This document shows, one piece after another, positions 36,160 through 47,900 of a stretch of DNA of 64,000 bases. A program made the translations under genes and the position numbers. The DNA lies in assembly GCA_002105175.1 (NCBI GenBank), contig MCGE01000047.1:181967-245966 (forward strand), in the 5' to 3' direction. Positions within the stretch are counted from its first letter, which is position 1. Every line of letters starts with the position of its first letter. The stretch is from Absidia repens. Lineage: Eukaryota; Mucoromycota; Mucoromycetes; Mucorales; Cunninghamellaceae. The notes below the pieces were generated by a model that had not been told where the DNA came from, ran no database searches, and was given only the letters and a program-made list of their open reading frames with translations.

Positions 36160-37510
36160 ATGCCCGCTTTCACTATTGCCATTCCTGAAACTCCTTCTCC
36201 TAACTATGTCCTTGTCAAGAACATCTCTCTTGCATCTTCTGAAAAGACAGGTAAAAATATTTTGCAGCATACCTTCCCAGAATACAAATGGAACCTCGTC
36301 TAGGCATCTTGCTCACTCGTCACGGACACTTTTTTATTTTGAAATATATATATAGTCAAAGAATTCTTCTTATTTTGCGGCAAGATCAAGGAATTTGAAT
36401 TGATCAAGTAAGTTGTGGGAAGATGGGATAAAAAAGAAACAGAGACTGGACAGTTTGACAAGAGGATTGATGATATTATGTCATGGGAAAACTGGGCACT
36501 GAACCTTGTTTATATCAACATAGGGATGATGATGAAGCCCATCAAGTAGCTTTGGTCAACTTTGAACGCGAATCTGCTGCCAAAACAGCCTCTCTTCTTA
36601 GCAGTGGTAAAATTGATATATGGTACCTCTGTATTCGAAGCCAAATCTGACATGTCATTTATATATTTCAATTTAGCTTTAATTGACGATGAACATATTA
36701 CTGTTGCCCCTTACTTTGAATCTGCTTTCCCTGCAGAAGCGGAAAAGGAAGCCGATGCTACCGAAAGCACCACTCAAGAAGGTAAACCCAAGGCTCGTAT
36801 TGCTGCTGAAATTCTTGCCAATGGCTACTTGCTTCAAGATCAAATTGTTGCCAAGGGCTTGGAATACGATGGAAAATACAATGTTACTTCTCGTCTTACT
36901 GGTTACTTGAACTACTTCCAAGACAACGGTAAGATATATTTTGTGAAAATTTTTTTTACAGTTTTGACTAGGTTGCGTGGGAGTGTGCGTCTCTTGGATG
37001 GAAAGGGCAGGGAACGGACTTTTTTTATGGGGAGGGGGGGGGAGAAGGAGACGGGAACAGTTAACGTGATCAGTCGACTTACATTTTTGTATACTATTTA
37101 CTTTGTCTTTATAGTCAAGCAATTTGATGAAAAGTATCGAATCTGGGATAAGGCTACTGAAATTGATCAAAAGTACAAGATTCAAGAAATGGTCACCAGT
37201 GCTGCCCAAAATGCTCAAAGCCGTGCCCAAGCTGCCCTTCAAACACCCACTGGTCAAAAGGTCAACGTTTTGGCCAACCAAACCTTCAATCAAATTGCTG
37301 CCGTGCACTACGAAGCCAAGAAAATCCAAGTAAGTCAACGCATAGGAAAAAGAAATGGAATATGAAGCAAATATATCGATGATAGCCTGGAATGACCAAC
37401 ACCTTTTTCTTTTCTTTTATTAATGTGCGATTGTTCAGTTGGACAAGGGTGAAAAGGCTCCCGAACCTGCTGCCGCTGCTGCTGAAAAGGCTCCTGTTGC
37501 TGCTGCTTAA
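36160..37510 (+). CDS. RRM protein of the Vip1 type
   Basis: Six exons (36160-36250, 36356-36407, 36524-36606, 36677-36928, 37115-37329, 37439-37510) join exactly to 254 aa. The N-terminal RRM runs from about residue 15 to 85: YVLVKNISLASSEKTVKEFF (RNP2 region), FFCLCGKI-like FFLFCGKIKEFEL, and VALVNFERESAAKTASLLSS in the RNP1 position, which is divergent, as is usual in this family. A helical, Ala/Gln-rich C-terminal half follows (AAEILANGYLLQDQIVAKGL) and ends in an Ala/Pro/Glu/Lys tail. S. pombe Vip1 and related fungal proteins share this architecture; their molecular role is poorly defined, with RNA binding assumed. Start is the first ATG after the pyrimidine tract. Confidence 0.85.
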
Positions 37511-37674
37511 GGATATATACTATATACATCGAACCCCTTTCCCAATTTATTTACCCTGATTGTCACGTTAGTGTAGCTTAGTATCGCTAGTTTGGTATAT
37601 TCCTAGCGATTATTCTCTTCATACTTTTTTTTTATCCCTCATCTGTTTTTTTATACCAAGAAAAATCATACTTC

Positions 37675-37680
37675 AATAAA
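37675..37680 (+). terminator. Poly(A) signal of the Vip1-like gene
   Basis: AATAAA 165 bp after the stop, preceded by TTAGTGTAGCTTAGTATCG. A 44-nt uninterrupted T run (37713-37756) follows within 40 bp. Confidence 0.55.
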
Positions 37681-37709
37681 AACCTATTAGCGTTTTGTAC
37701 CATTTTTAC

Positions 37710-37712
<3 letters not shown>

Positions 37713-37756
<44 letters not shown>
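37713..37756 (+). repeat. 44-nt poly(T) tract
   Basis: Uninterrupted T run immediately downstream of the Vip1-like poly(A) signal and about 220 bp before the Tim10 start. It may act as a nucleosome-excluding element in the Tim10 promoter; its length may also vary through sequencing or slippage. Confidence 0.8.
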
Positions 37757-37758
<2 letters not shown>

Positions 37759-37974
37759 ATGGATAAGTGTAATGGAGTATACTCGGATGATTTGGAATAA
37801 ATGTCACTTTTAATACCTCAGTTGAGGGACTAGTGACTGACTACCACATGTCGAAAAACCGGTGCCGTGACAAGTTAGCAACTGGGATTAAAAAAAGTAG
37901 ACCTGAGAAAAACAATTGGCTCTAAAACCTTTTTCTCTTCTCTTTTTATTAGTGTCTAGGAATTTATATAAAAA

Positions 37975-38316
37975 ATGTCATTCTTTGGAGGTGGTGCGCC
38001 TATGCGACAACAACAAGCCATTGATCCCCAAAATATTATCATGGCCGAACAAGAACTTGAAATGGTTACAGATCTATTCAATCGGTAAGTTGCAAAGCAT
38101 ATCGACTCGGTTATCAGGGAAAGAGAAAGAGACTCAACTTTTACTTTGTTCTTATTTAGTATCTCTGACTCTTGTTATTCCAAATGTGTAAGCCGACAAT
38201 ACGAACAACACCAACTCTCCGATCCCGAATCTTCCTGCGTAGACGTCTGTGTAGCCAAGTTTACTGAAATCAACACCAAAGTTGGTCAAAAACTGCAAAC
38301 CATGGGCCAGCAATAG
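37975..38316 (+). CDS. TIM10: Mitochondrial intermembrane-space chaperone Tim10
   Basis: Small TIM chaperone that, with Tim9, escorts hydrophobic carrier precursors across the intermembrane space to TIM22. Two exons (37975-38084, 38160-38316) give 88 aa, the usual small-TIM size. The N-terminus MSFFGGG followed by EQELEMVTDLFNRISDSC is Tim10-specific. The twin CX3C motifs are CYSKC and CVDVC, with 16 residues between them as expected (intervening VSRQYEQHQLSDPESS). The C-terminal VAKFTEINTKVGQKLQTMGQ is also conserved. The intron interrupts the arginine codon just before the first CX3C motif. Very confident family call; Tim10 rather than Tim9 or Tim12 by the N-terminus. Confidence 0.95.
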
Positions 38317-39341
38317 TTTGTATCGAAACACAACGCACAACATATATCAATGCTTCTGCAGCAGACACCCATGTAACACACATTTGCCGACATACGAAGA
38401 GAATCCGATGATTTTCAGTTTAGAATTAGTATATGGCATTTTGGTTATTTGTAGATTTAACTTATTGTAGATTTAGTCTTTAGGTTCAAAAATAAATAGT
38501 TCTTTCCAAAAAATAAAAATATTGATACCGATTGGTGATTATTTTGATAATATGAATGATTGAATTTAAAGTGTGAAATAAGTAATAATCGATTGATGGA
38601 TTGTTGAATCATGAATGGAGCGAAAAAATACAAAGTGATGGGGAGAATGTTATGCATGCCTGAATAGCAGAATCATCCTCAAGGTAACTTTAACTGAAAT
38701 AAAGTTTGTTTGTTTTCTGTTTTGTTTTTTTGTGGGAATGAAGGCACTGCTACCTGTTTTTCTAAGCAAAGGTTTATTAGAGGAGTTGTACTGAATGCAC
38801 AGCTCTAGATTTTCATATGTGTTGATACTAATGAAAACGTGATTCTTTAAGGATTCAAACAATGGAACATGTCATAGTTGTTTGTTTTGAGGCATCAAAT
38901 GGGTAGCAATATTTAATGAATAGACTAAAATAAAATCAGTTTTGTGCTAAACTATTTTTTTCATCACAGCAGGAATGTCGTAACTCAATTTGAGTTTGGC
39001 TGGTTGTGAGCAAAAAGTTCTTCAAGCTTCTTTTGTTCTTTATTTAAACTCCGTATTGCCACTGTCCATGATAGTGACGGATAGATGATGACTTCTATTT
39101 TTTCCTTTTTTTGTCCAATTTATAAACTTCTCTCTCTTTTGCTGATACGAAAAAAGGCGCCTGCACCATTACACACACTCTATTACTTTACTACTACACA
39201 AATAGGAAATAAAGAAAAGGATCAGACAGGTGTTTTCTGGTTCTTTTGGTCTTTTCATTCCTTCACTTAGTACAGTATATATTGCCTTAATGTATATTGC
39301 CTCCTCACCCTTTCAACTCCATCAGTTTGTCTTATAACCCA
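38317..39341. other. Intergenic stretch without a recognisable gene
   Basis: Tim10 3' UTR (TAGATTTAGTCTTTAGG, AATAAATAG near 38490), then AT-rich sequence with short frames only, then a T/C-rich lead into the gene at 39342. No repeat-family copy seen. Confidence 0.45.
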
Positions 39342-40016
39342 ATGAATGCCAAAGAATTATCCAACAGTGCACCATCTACCCCATTAACGACTCAAGGAAA
39401 CAATACTCAACCTGGTACCAGTTCCGGTCACTCCAACAATACCGGTATTTTTTCTAATCGACAGCGTACTATACCTCGTCTTCGATCCAACATCTCTGCT
39501 GTCGATTCGAAATTTATTGAACTCACCCGGTGTCTCTATCAAGCCAAAACAATTGTTCAGGATTTGACCTCTTTCCACGCCAGTGTTTTACCTACGCTCT
39601 CACTCTCAACTTACCATGACCCTACTCATTCACCGCAGCAAAGGATTGGGTCTGTCGCTTTTCTTCAACACATCAAACAATACTTGGACGACAACTTTAC
39701 AAAATTCACCAAGCTTTGCAAAATATTGATGATGATTTTATCTAGATTGGAACAAAACGCACAAGTCAAACAGGAAAGGGTACAATCGTTTAGGAATGAA
39801 ATCATGGAAGAATGGCGAATAGCTAGTGATATCAAACGCCGGATTCAAACTTACTTGCAACAAAACAACACTTTATTCGATGGAACATCTTCTGGAACAG
39901 CAGCACCATCAACATCAATGCGCGATCAATTACAATCATCACCAATATCATCGACACCTCATTGTTCATCCTTTCATTTTCCAGTATCAAATCATACTTC
40001 AGATCAACAGCGCTTT

Positions 40017-40047
<31 letters not shown>

Positions 40048-40253
40048 GATCATCACCTCTTACTTCACCATCTTCAAAACCATTCGATCCAATATCACGT
40101 CACACATTACATAGTACAAGCACTACAGAATCATCAATCTCAGCATTCCAGGTGGCCGATATGGCATCTGGATCAATATTGGAATCTAGGACTTGCTCTG
40201 AATCGCCATCCGCTGGTCAAATCGGCTCACCAGCTTCAACCATCTCTGGGTGA
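39342..40253 (+). CDS. Uncharacterised helical protein, 303 aa, single exon
   Basis: Intron-free frame from the first ATG at 39342 (an open frame extends 5' only to a TTG). The N-terminus is Ser/Thr/Asn-rich. Residues about 55-185 are likely alpha-helical with conserved-looking hydrophobic spacing: FIELTRCLYQAKTIVQDLTS, FLQHIKQYLDDNFTKFTKLC, then a charged segment RIASDIKRRIQTYLQ. The C-terminal third is low complexity with a Gln run (CAG repeats near 40015-40045) and Ser-rich sequence. I recognise no family. The ordered middle and disordered ends suggest an adaptor or regulatory protein (inference). Confidence 0.6.
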
Positions 40254-40927
40254 ATATTATTTTATTCAAAATGGCAACAAAGAACAACATCCTCCCGTCT
40301 TTAGCATAACTAGACTGCCCTATCGATACTACTTCTTTTATTATTACCATTATCATTTTATCATTATTAGTATTATCATTCTCATTCTCATTATTATTAT
40401 ATTATTATTATTATTTATACCATGACTTCTCTTTGTTTGTCTATTGCTTCAAAATCAAGAAAACCCGAAAATCAACAATTCTCTTTGGCGACAAGATCAT
40501 TGCACTATAGTTTTTCCTTAGTTTATTTTTTATTCTTTTTATTATTACTGTCAACGATATTCCCTTACTGTATATACATGAATATCATATTCTCTTTCGT
40601 TTTCCCTGTCTTCCATTTAGTTGTACTCCACCCATTGCTCTTTGTTCTTTGTTTTTTTATCAGTATTTTAAAATAAAATTATATTTTAAACCCAAATGAA
40701 TCAGCATTTTGCTTTTTTGATGTATATTTTTTGAAAGATCAATGCAGCGCGTTTGACATCCTTACCATTGTTTGGAAGACCGCTCTGATTTGGCCGGATT
40801 CTGTGACGGTGAAGTTTTCCAAAAAAAAAAAAAAAGAAAGTCAAAAATTTTTTGACTGACGCTTTCTTCCCCCTATTCTTCATATACCTTTGATCTTCCC
40901 ACTCTTTTATTTTATTTATACAGAAAT
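40254..40927. other. 3' UTR and intergenic, ATT-rich
   Basis: Contains a degenerate ATT/TTA microsatellite (about 40335-40420), AT-rich sequence, and the Mpp10 5' UTR. No coding feature supported. Confidence 0.45.
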
Positions 40928-43208
40928 ATGGTGGCCAAATTAAAAACATCAACTTCATTGACGAGTGATTATATCAAGTCCGTTGTTGATAAACCACAAG
41001 TTTTTTTTTCGACCGATCAGAAACTTGTCGATCAATCCATATCCTTGACCAAACATCTTTACGACTCTGGTAAGTCCGATCACCCAGTCAACCACTTTCC
41101 ACAACAAAGCGCCTTTTCTTTTCTTTTTCTTTCCTACTCAACTCTTTTTTTTTACGTGGTTATAGCTAAACAACATGAAGAACAGGATTTCTCTCCATTC
41201 ACCGAATTATTGACTGAAGGATTCGATCAAGACCAGATCTGGGAAGAACTTGTCACACAAAATGAACCCTTTTTGCAGTACTGCAAAACTTCATTGAAGC
41301 ATTGGTCGAAACCCTCAACCTGGACTACTACTACAAATACAACACTTGATGATGAGGACAGCCATCTGGACCAAGATATGAACCTCGACACTGATGACAA
41401 CGTTGAATCAGACGACATGGATTTAGACAATGGGTTTGACTCTTTGGAAGTTGATCAGCAACAAGACTCGGACAGTGAATTGGAAGAGGAAGAATATGAT
41501 GAACCTATAAGTGATGCCGAAGCCGAGGAACTCGAAGAAGAAGAAGACGAAGCAGATGATATCATGGACTCGAGGTAAGGATCGATTGTCAAGTAAGTGG
41601 AAGAAGGTAATCTAACTAATGTTCCCTTGCTTCTTCTTCTTCTTCAAACCAATAGTGTTTCGGGACCTGCCAAACGGTCTGAGGTGGATGATGACTTTTT
41701 CAATTTGGATGAATTCAATAAATGGACTGAACAACAGGAAGCTTTGGATATGGAATCTGACCGTGAAGATGACGACGACGAAATCGACTTCGATAATGAT
41801 TTAGATGCCATGGATGGAGATGATGATGATGATGAAGATGGCGACGATGAACATGCACAAGGTAAATTGGCAGACGCTGGAAAAAACGGAGGGGGGGGCA
41901 TGATCATACTAACAGTTGCTTTTATGATGTGATAGATATCACCTTCAAAGACTTTTTCATGGCACCTGCTAAGCCAAGGCAATCCAATCGAAAACAGGTG
42001 AACTTTGCCAGCAACCTCGGTGACGATGATGACGACGACGAAGAAGAAGACATGGATCAACAAGAAGAAGATAGCAACGATAACGAAGAAGACGGAGAAA
42101 CACCTACCAAAGTTCGCGGTTTGTTTGACGAAGACGACGAAGAGGAAAAAGATCAGAAATCAGCACATGAACGGCAGCAAGATCGACTCCGGGCACAAAT
42201 TGAACAGTTTGAACAAGAAAATATCGAAGGACGACATTGGACTCTTAAGGGTGAAGCATCTGTGAAGTCTCGACCTGTCAATAGTTTGTTAGAAGAAGAT
42301 ATGGAATTCGATCACTCCGTCAAGCCGGTACCTGTCATCACTCAAGAAACTACAAATGTATTGGAAGATATGATTAAGAAACGAATCAGCGAGGTAAGTT
42401 GAACAAATATAGCTTATTAGCTATTTTCTTTTACTAATCACTTGCATTTATTCTTTGATAGGGTACATATGATGACGTAGAACGAAAGGCCGACCCTTCA
42501 GCAAGACCTTGGTTGCCATCAAAACGTGTGGAACTAGTAGATACGCAATCCAAGAAATCATTGGCCGATTTGTATGAAGAAGAATATGTCAAGAAATCCA
42601 CAGGCGACCAATCTCAAGCCAAAGATGAAGCATTGGAAAAGGAACATGAGGCGATCCGTGGTATGTTCTCTGGTCTTTGTGAAAAGTTGGATGCTTTGAG
42701 TAACTTCCATTTTACACCCAAAGCAGTAAGTTAGGGGGGAGGAGAAAAAGAGATGATGAAATCGATCAGAGCTTTTTCTAACCATTGAACCACATCATTT
42801 TTATTTATGTAGGCCAAGGCGGAATTATCTGTGGTCAGCAATGCAGCATCTATCAGTATGGAAGAAATCATCCCTGTCAATGTGTCCGATGCTACGCTTT
42901 TAGCCCCCGAAGAAGTGTACGACAAGAAACATGGCGATATCAAGGATCAAAGCGAAATGGATCAAGACGAACGACGAAGAGTACGCAAGCAAAAGAAGAC
43001 CATGAAACGCAAGGAAAATGCCGTCAAGGAAAAGGAACGCGAATTACTTGCCAAATCAAGACCTGCTTCAGCCAGCGGTTTTGTGGATCGACAATCAAAG
43101 ACCAAGGCGGTGAAGGAACTTATCGGACAAAAGAATGTTACCGTTATTGGCAAAGATGGCAAGAAAATGAAACAGGACAAGACCGTTACTTCGGCGTCGC
43201 TCTTTTAG
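40928..43208 (+). CDS. MPP10: U3 snoRNP component Mpp10
   Basis: Acidic scaffold of the U3 small-subunit processome needed for 18S rRNA processing in the nucleolus. Six exons (40928-41069, 41166-41574, 41656-41861, 41936-42393, 42462-42725, 42813-43208) close exactly to 624 aa. Signatures: SGPAKRSEVDDDFFNLDEFN, DITFKDFFMAP, NIEGRHWTLKGEASVKSRP, NSLLEEDMEFDHSVKPVPVI, then LADLYEEEYVKK and FSGLCEKLDALSNFHFTPK, all in the order of the family. Long Asp/Glu tracts separate the blocks, as in yeast and human Mpp10, and the C-terminus is basic (RRRVRKQKKTMKRKENAVK). The 3' UTR has TTTTAGTTTTAGTTTAC and AATAAA at 43354. Confidence 0.95.
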
Positions 43209-43353
43209 ATTTTAGTTTTAGTTTACTTTTTTATCACTCTTCATTATCATTTATTAGTATAGTATCATCCCATATTTTTTTTTTACATCACTCCATATAT
43301 TCTATTTTTTTTCTCCTCTCAATTTTCCCTCAAATTCCAAACTTTGTATTATC

Positions 43354-43359
43354 AATAAA
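43354..43359 (+). terminator. Poly(A) signal of Mpp10
   Basis: AATAAA 146 bp after the stop, in T-rich sequence. The convergent minus-strand gene ends at 43922, so about 0.5 kb separates the two 3' ends; that stretch has no gene. Confidence 0.55.
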
Positions 43360-43921
43360 GCACATCATTTTTTATAGAAGCGAAAAAAAAAGACTTTGTT
43401 TCACATGAATTTGATTTTGTATAATTTTTTTTTATTAGTGATTTCAATAAAAGAAGTATATGTACATAGGCATAAAATAAGGTGATAGGGAAGGGAGAGG
43501 GAAGGGGTGGCGAATGATGATGATAAACGCCAAGGTGGATATGGTCAGATGTGCGCTGTGTTCAAAATAAGGACGTATATAGTAAATTCACATCATAAGA
43601 TGGGAAGAATAACAAAAACATGTGATGGGTGGTAAAGTAGAGGTAAAGTGATGGGTATATAATAATAATAAAAAGTAATGGTAAGCTAGTCAATTCATAA
43701 TAACGTTTGCAGAAATGGTAAAAACAAAATAAAAATAAGGATGGGAAAATATACATATAAAAAATATAAAAAAAGAGTGGCGGGGATGAAATCCAATATA
43801 TATAAGCTAAGGGGTATAAATGCTGCGTGGTCAGACTATATAAAAAAAAGTGGAAGAATAATAAAACAAAGAGTGGAGAGATGAGGGGAAGAATGGGTGC
43901 AGGGAGGGAAAAGATGTCCAA

Positions 43922-44971
43922 TCATTGAGTCATTGCCCGTTTTCGATGCCATTCCACCACATTGTTGCTTGAATCCGATGAAATGGTGCGTACAAGCGGT
44001 TCGCTGGATTGCTTTGTTGTGTCATCGTCACCCAAGACAATTTGGAAACGGCCTTTATGGAGGACACGAGGTTTAGCAGGCGATAAACTAGCAGAAAAAC
44101 ATGTATCCAGAGTAGAAGATGCAGATGATAATGTATCATTTGCTGACAGATCCGAGTAACGTCCAGTTGAATATAACGATGAGCACGCCGGAGGAGTGGA
44201 TTTTTCTTGCGCAAGTGCTGGTTTTTGTTGCAATTGGTTGTCACCAGATAAATCTTTCTGCTGTTTTTGTTTCGGTGGATTCTTTGGTGATGACTGCTGT
44301 CGCTTTTGTTGTTCCTGTTGTTTTTGGTGATGTTGTTGAGTTTGATGTTGCCAAAAACGGGCATCCCAAATAGGATGACATCGAGTGGCGGAGATGGTGG
44401 TAGCAGTAGAGGCGGACAAGGATGAATATGATGTCATACAAGGAACGGATCCTGGGTGGGCCTTGGTTACTTTACTTGTCAGCTGTCTTATTTGTCGATG
44501 GTTCAAAGAGAGAGGCAGCATTCCGTTGAGGTTTGTATCGCTATCCAAGTCGCCGTCGCTGTAATCGTGATCATCGTCACCGTCATCATCATCATCAGTA
44601 TCATCGTCGTCATCCGTTTCTTCATATTCACCAAGACCCAAATGTTGCGGAGCGGTATCTGTATCTTGATGATTTCTACCCCGTTTGATTTTGATGCCAG
44701 CCATGGAAGCAAATTGACTTGCAGTAAGGTCTTCAGTTTGAATGGTTGCTTTGGGTCGTCGAATCAATTTTTCAGTGGCTGCAGCTGCGGCTGTCCCGGA
44801 TAGTGAGGAAGCATGTCGAGATCCAGGATTCCACTTTCGAGAAAATCGTACCAGATTCTTTCGCCATTTAGTTCCTGAAAGTGGTGTTGAGGTTGAGGTG
44901 CTAAAGGAAAAGGTTGGGAGAGGATGGCTCTTGTTGACGGGACATGACATTGGTTTTTGACATGCCATCAT
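43922..44971 (-). CDS. Uncharacterised 349-aa acidic/low-complexity protein
   Basis: Single-exon frame with first ATG at 44971 (the frame also opens at a GTG one codon upstream). Features: an N-terminal basic Ser-rich segment with TKWRKNLVRFSRKWNPGSRH; LTASQFASMAGIKIKRGR (about residues 83-100); a long Asp run (about 117-140); a Gln/Lys/Pro-rich middle (HQKQQEQQKRQQ); and a conserved-looking C-terminus with KPRVLHKGRFQIVLGDDD and NNVVEWHRKRAMTQ. No domain recognised; probably lineage-specific and nuclear by composition (inference). The length of the uninterrupted frame and its ordered C-terminus argue that it is real. Confidence 0.6.
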   Translation of the reverse strand: MMACQKPMSCPVNKSHPLPTFSFSTSTSTPLSGTKWRKNLVRFSRKWNPGSRHASSLSGTAAAAATEKLIRRPKATIQTEDLTASQFASMAGIKIKRGRNHQDTDTAPQHLGLGEYEETDDDDDTDDDDDGDDDHDYSDGDLDSDTNLNGMLPLSLNHRQIRQLTSKVTKAHPGSVPCMTSYSSLSASTATTISATRCHPIWDARFWQHQTQQHHQKQQEQQKRQQSSPKNPPKQKQQKDLSGDNQLQQKPALAQEKSTPPACSSLYSTGRYSDLSANDTLSSASSTLDTCFSASLSPAKPRVLHKGRFQIVLGDDDTTKQSSEPLVRTISSDSSNNVVEWHRKRAMTQ

Positions 44972-47900
44972 CACAGTGTTGGTGGAGTTTTTTTAATAGT
45001 ACAAGGTAGGGAAAAAATACAAGACGAATAATACAATAAGAGGAAAAGTTGAGAGAAAAAAAAAAAAGAAAAACCAGGAAAAGGGCGGTTTTTATTTTCC
45101 TTTGTGAAAGGAATTCATCAATAAATTGAAATGCCGCATTGACTGTAATGCGATTGAGCCAATTTCTCGCCAAGGGCAAAATCACCTCACCATGGAAACC
45201 CTGGTATCCTTTTGAATATTTGCTCTTTAATATCTACCCACCTTTTTTCTTCTCTCCTTAATAAATATAAATGACATTGATGTCATTTTCTATTGGCCGA
45301 AATATTTCTCGCCTCCTCTCAACCCCCTTTTTTTTATTATTATTTCCCTCATATTCTAACATGAGAAAATGCAACCTCACGTCCAAAGCATTATGTCAAT
45401 CTATTGATATACTGTACAGTATTTGCTGTACAGTACTGTACTGTACATGTGTTTGTTTTGCATTTTTCTTTTGTTTTGATTATGTAACCTTTTTCAAGTT
45501 TCTTTTTTTTGCCCCAGTTCATGAGATCTGACAATCTTTTTTTATATGTGTGTGTGTGCCTGATTGAGATACATTAAAACCTATGATATCTTTCACATCT
45601 TTGGTATAAGCTTATTTGCATTTATCCTGGATGATTACCAAATAATGGGAGTGATCTCAGATACATGAGGTAGAAAAATTCCATTTTGGGAACATATACA
45701 AATTGCCAAAGAACAAAGCACGACTGAGTTTAAATCAAATCACAGTTTCAAAAAAAAAAGGATCGTCTTTCATTTTTCTTTCTTTCTTACTTTTATCAGC
45801 TTTATTCACAAACTGCACATTTGATACTTCCAACAGCACATAAATAATACAAATAGTATAAACCTCAAAGCTGGTAAATCTAAAAAATTCATGTATTCCG
45901 GTTGTTTTAATGTTTAACTTTTTTTTTTAACGTATACTTGCAGGTGTATCTTGCCTTGGCGATTATCCCAACATGAGTGAACTATCTTGAAATATGAATG
46001 ATTGAAAAAAGGTATGTACTTCAAAAACAAATTATATGGTTTAAATGGGATGCAATTTTTTTAACGTCATATACGCTTTTAAATGTAGAATTCTTCTTCA
46101 CCGTTGTAAAGCTCTGGGAAGCGTTAAGGGCTCCTAGTCGAAACGTGACGCGCAGGTAGGATGAAGGGTAGAGCACAGGAAAAAGAGGGGGCGGGGTTCA
46201 CTGTTGTCTGAAACATATATCTAAACTGACTACCCAAATTTATGGGAATAGTGGGACAAAGGCAGCTCTAGTGATCGTTCCCCAGTATTTTATGGCGACA
46301 ACGTACAGAATTTAAATAGAAGAAACACTCTCAGCAAGACTATGGCGGTGTTTATGTGCGAAGTAACAATACAATGCTCTATATGATGACTCCATGGTTT
46401 TGGGAACTTTTTGTAAGTTTATAATACTGGAGACTACTGGGTGATCTCAATTTTTTTTTTCTATGTTGCGATGAATATAGAGCCAGTAAAAATGGACGTG
46501 GTTAGGATCAATCCAGTATTGGCCTGTCAAGGATTATTATACTCTGTATGACGTAAGACAAGAAGGTTATCTGATTTTGTTTGATCCAATTCTCACTCTT
46601 TGTCTCTTTCCTTTTTTTTTTTTTTTTTTTACCAAATTCTTGGTCTTAATGAAAACCATGCCTCCCCGTTCCTCCGACAATACGATCAATACGACCAACC
46701 CCGACCCAAAATTCAAACCAGATAAGGATCAAAGCACGAGCGACACCATATATTATAGTTAAGGATCTCGAAAAAAAGGTACGTGGGAAAACGGTAAGGG
46801 ACAAATAAAGTAACTTGACTCAATCGTATTTTTGTTAACTATAGGATCTATGGGAATATCATGCTCAATGTCACCACCAATTCTCAATGGAACTGACTAT
46901 CTGATGTTATATGGCGATTTATTGGCCAGCAAAGAAATGGTACGTGGAACTAATGGAAAAACTGGACAGAAAAGGGACCAACATCAACCAGCCTAGCAAA
47001 CGGTACACAGCGACTCATAAAAACGGTCACCCACTACTCAAATTATCCTCGTCAACATGCTGGCTGTGTGTCAAACGAAAGCATTTGCTCTACAGAAAAA
47101 AGGTAAAATAGTGATGAAGGGACAGGCGTTATAATACAGTCAGCTTATTTTTTATTTCCGTTGTAGAAATTTCTCTATATATGAAGTGACATGAACTTGG
47201 GAATTGATTGCTTGGATACTGATTATACATTATGACATAGTATTTTGGCTTTTACTGGGTTCCGCTCCGATATAATTTTTTTAGAAAGAAGATACACAAG
47301 GAAGTGAACACTGCAATTAACTTTTATATATATATTTAGGAAACTATTGCAGCACAGATATGGATACTAAAAAACTGAACTCGGTCAATGAGGATTTCGC
47401 TGTAGGGAACGGTACCAATACTTTAGTCTCTTGACATATTCCTTGGAAAAAGGTAATAAAAAGGGAAGTGGGAACGCGAATATGATAGGACTTGCTTCTA
47501 ACATCTTTGACTTTGACTCTTAGACTGGACTGAAAACCTGGTTACTCAACGTCGACTGCCATCCTTGTTGTCTTCCATTGTGACATCTAGGTTAGGATTG
47601 CATACATGATGAACCATGGTTAGATAGTGCTGCTCAGTTAATATAGTGTTGTTTCCCCGTTTATTATTATTATTAGATATGATTATATGATATTTCCTTT
47701 AGTTACATAGTTATCAAATTGAATGTATTATATATGAATAAAAAAACAATACTCTATTTTCATTGACTGGACAAATAGCAAATGTGAATCTATGATGGAT
47801 TGTATGTATAAGAACAGATCAAGTGTGTGGGAGTGTGTGTGGGAATGGATATGGTTGCATGTAATATAGTTATTTATTTATGACGGCGCCGACAAAAGTA

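Noticed and set aside
36679..37338. 219-aa minus-strand frame opposite the Vip1-like gene
   Set aside because: It covers two conserved exons plus the intron of the plus-strand gene; its protein has no recognisable family.
39826..40425. 199-aa plus-strand frame overlapping the 303-aa gene
   Set aside because: Shadow frame rich in His/Gln/Ile from CAT/CAA/ATT repeats; the overlapping frame has a better-ordered helical protein.
42785..43408. Alternative frame through the last Mpp10 exon
   Set aside because: The frame continues past the real stop into T-rich 3' UTR and lacks any Mpp10 conservation.
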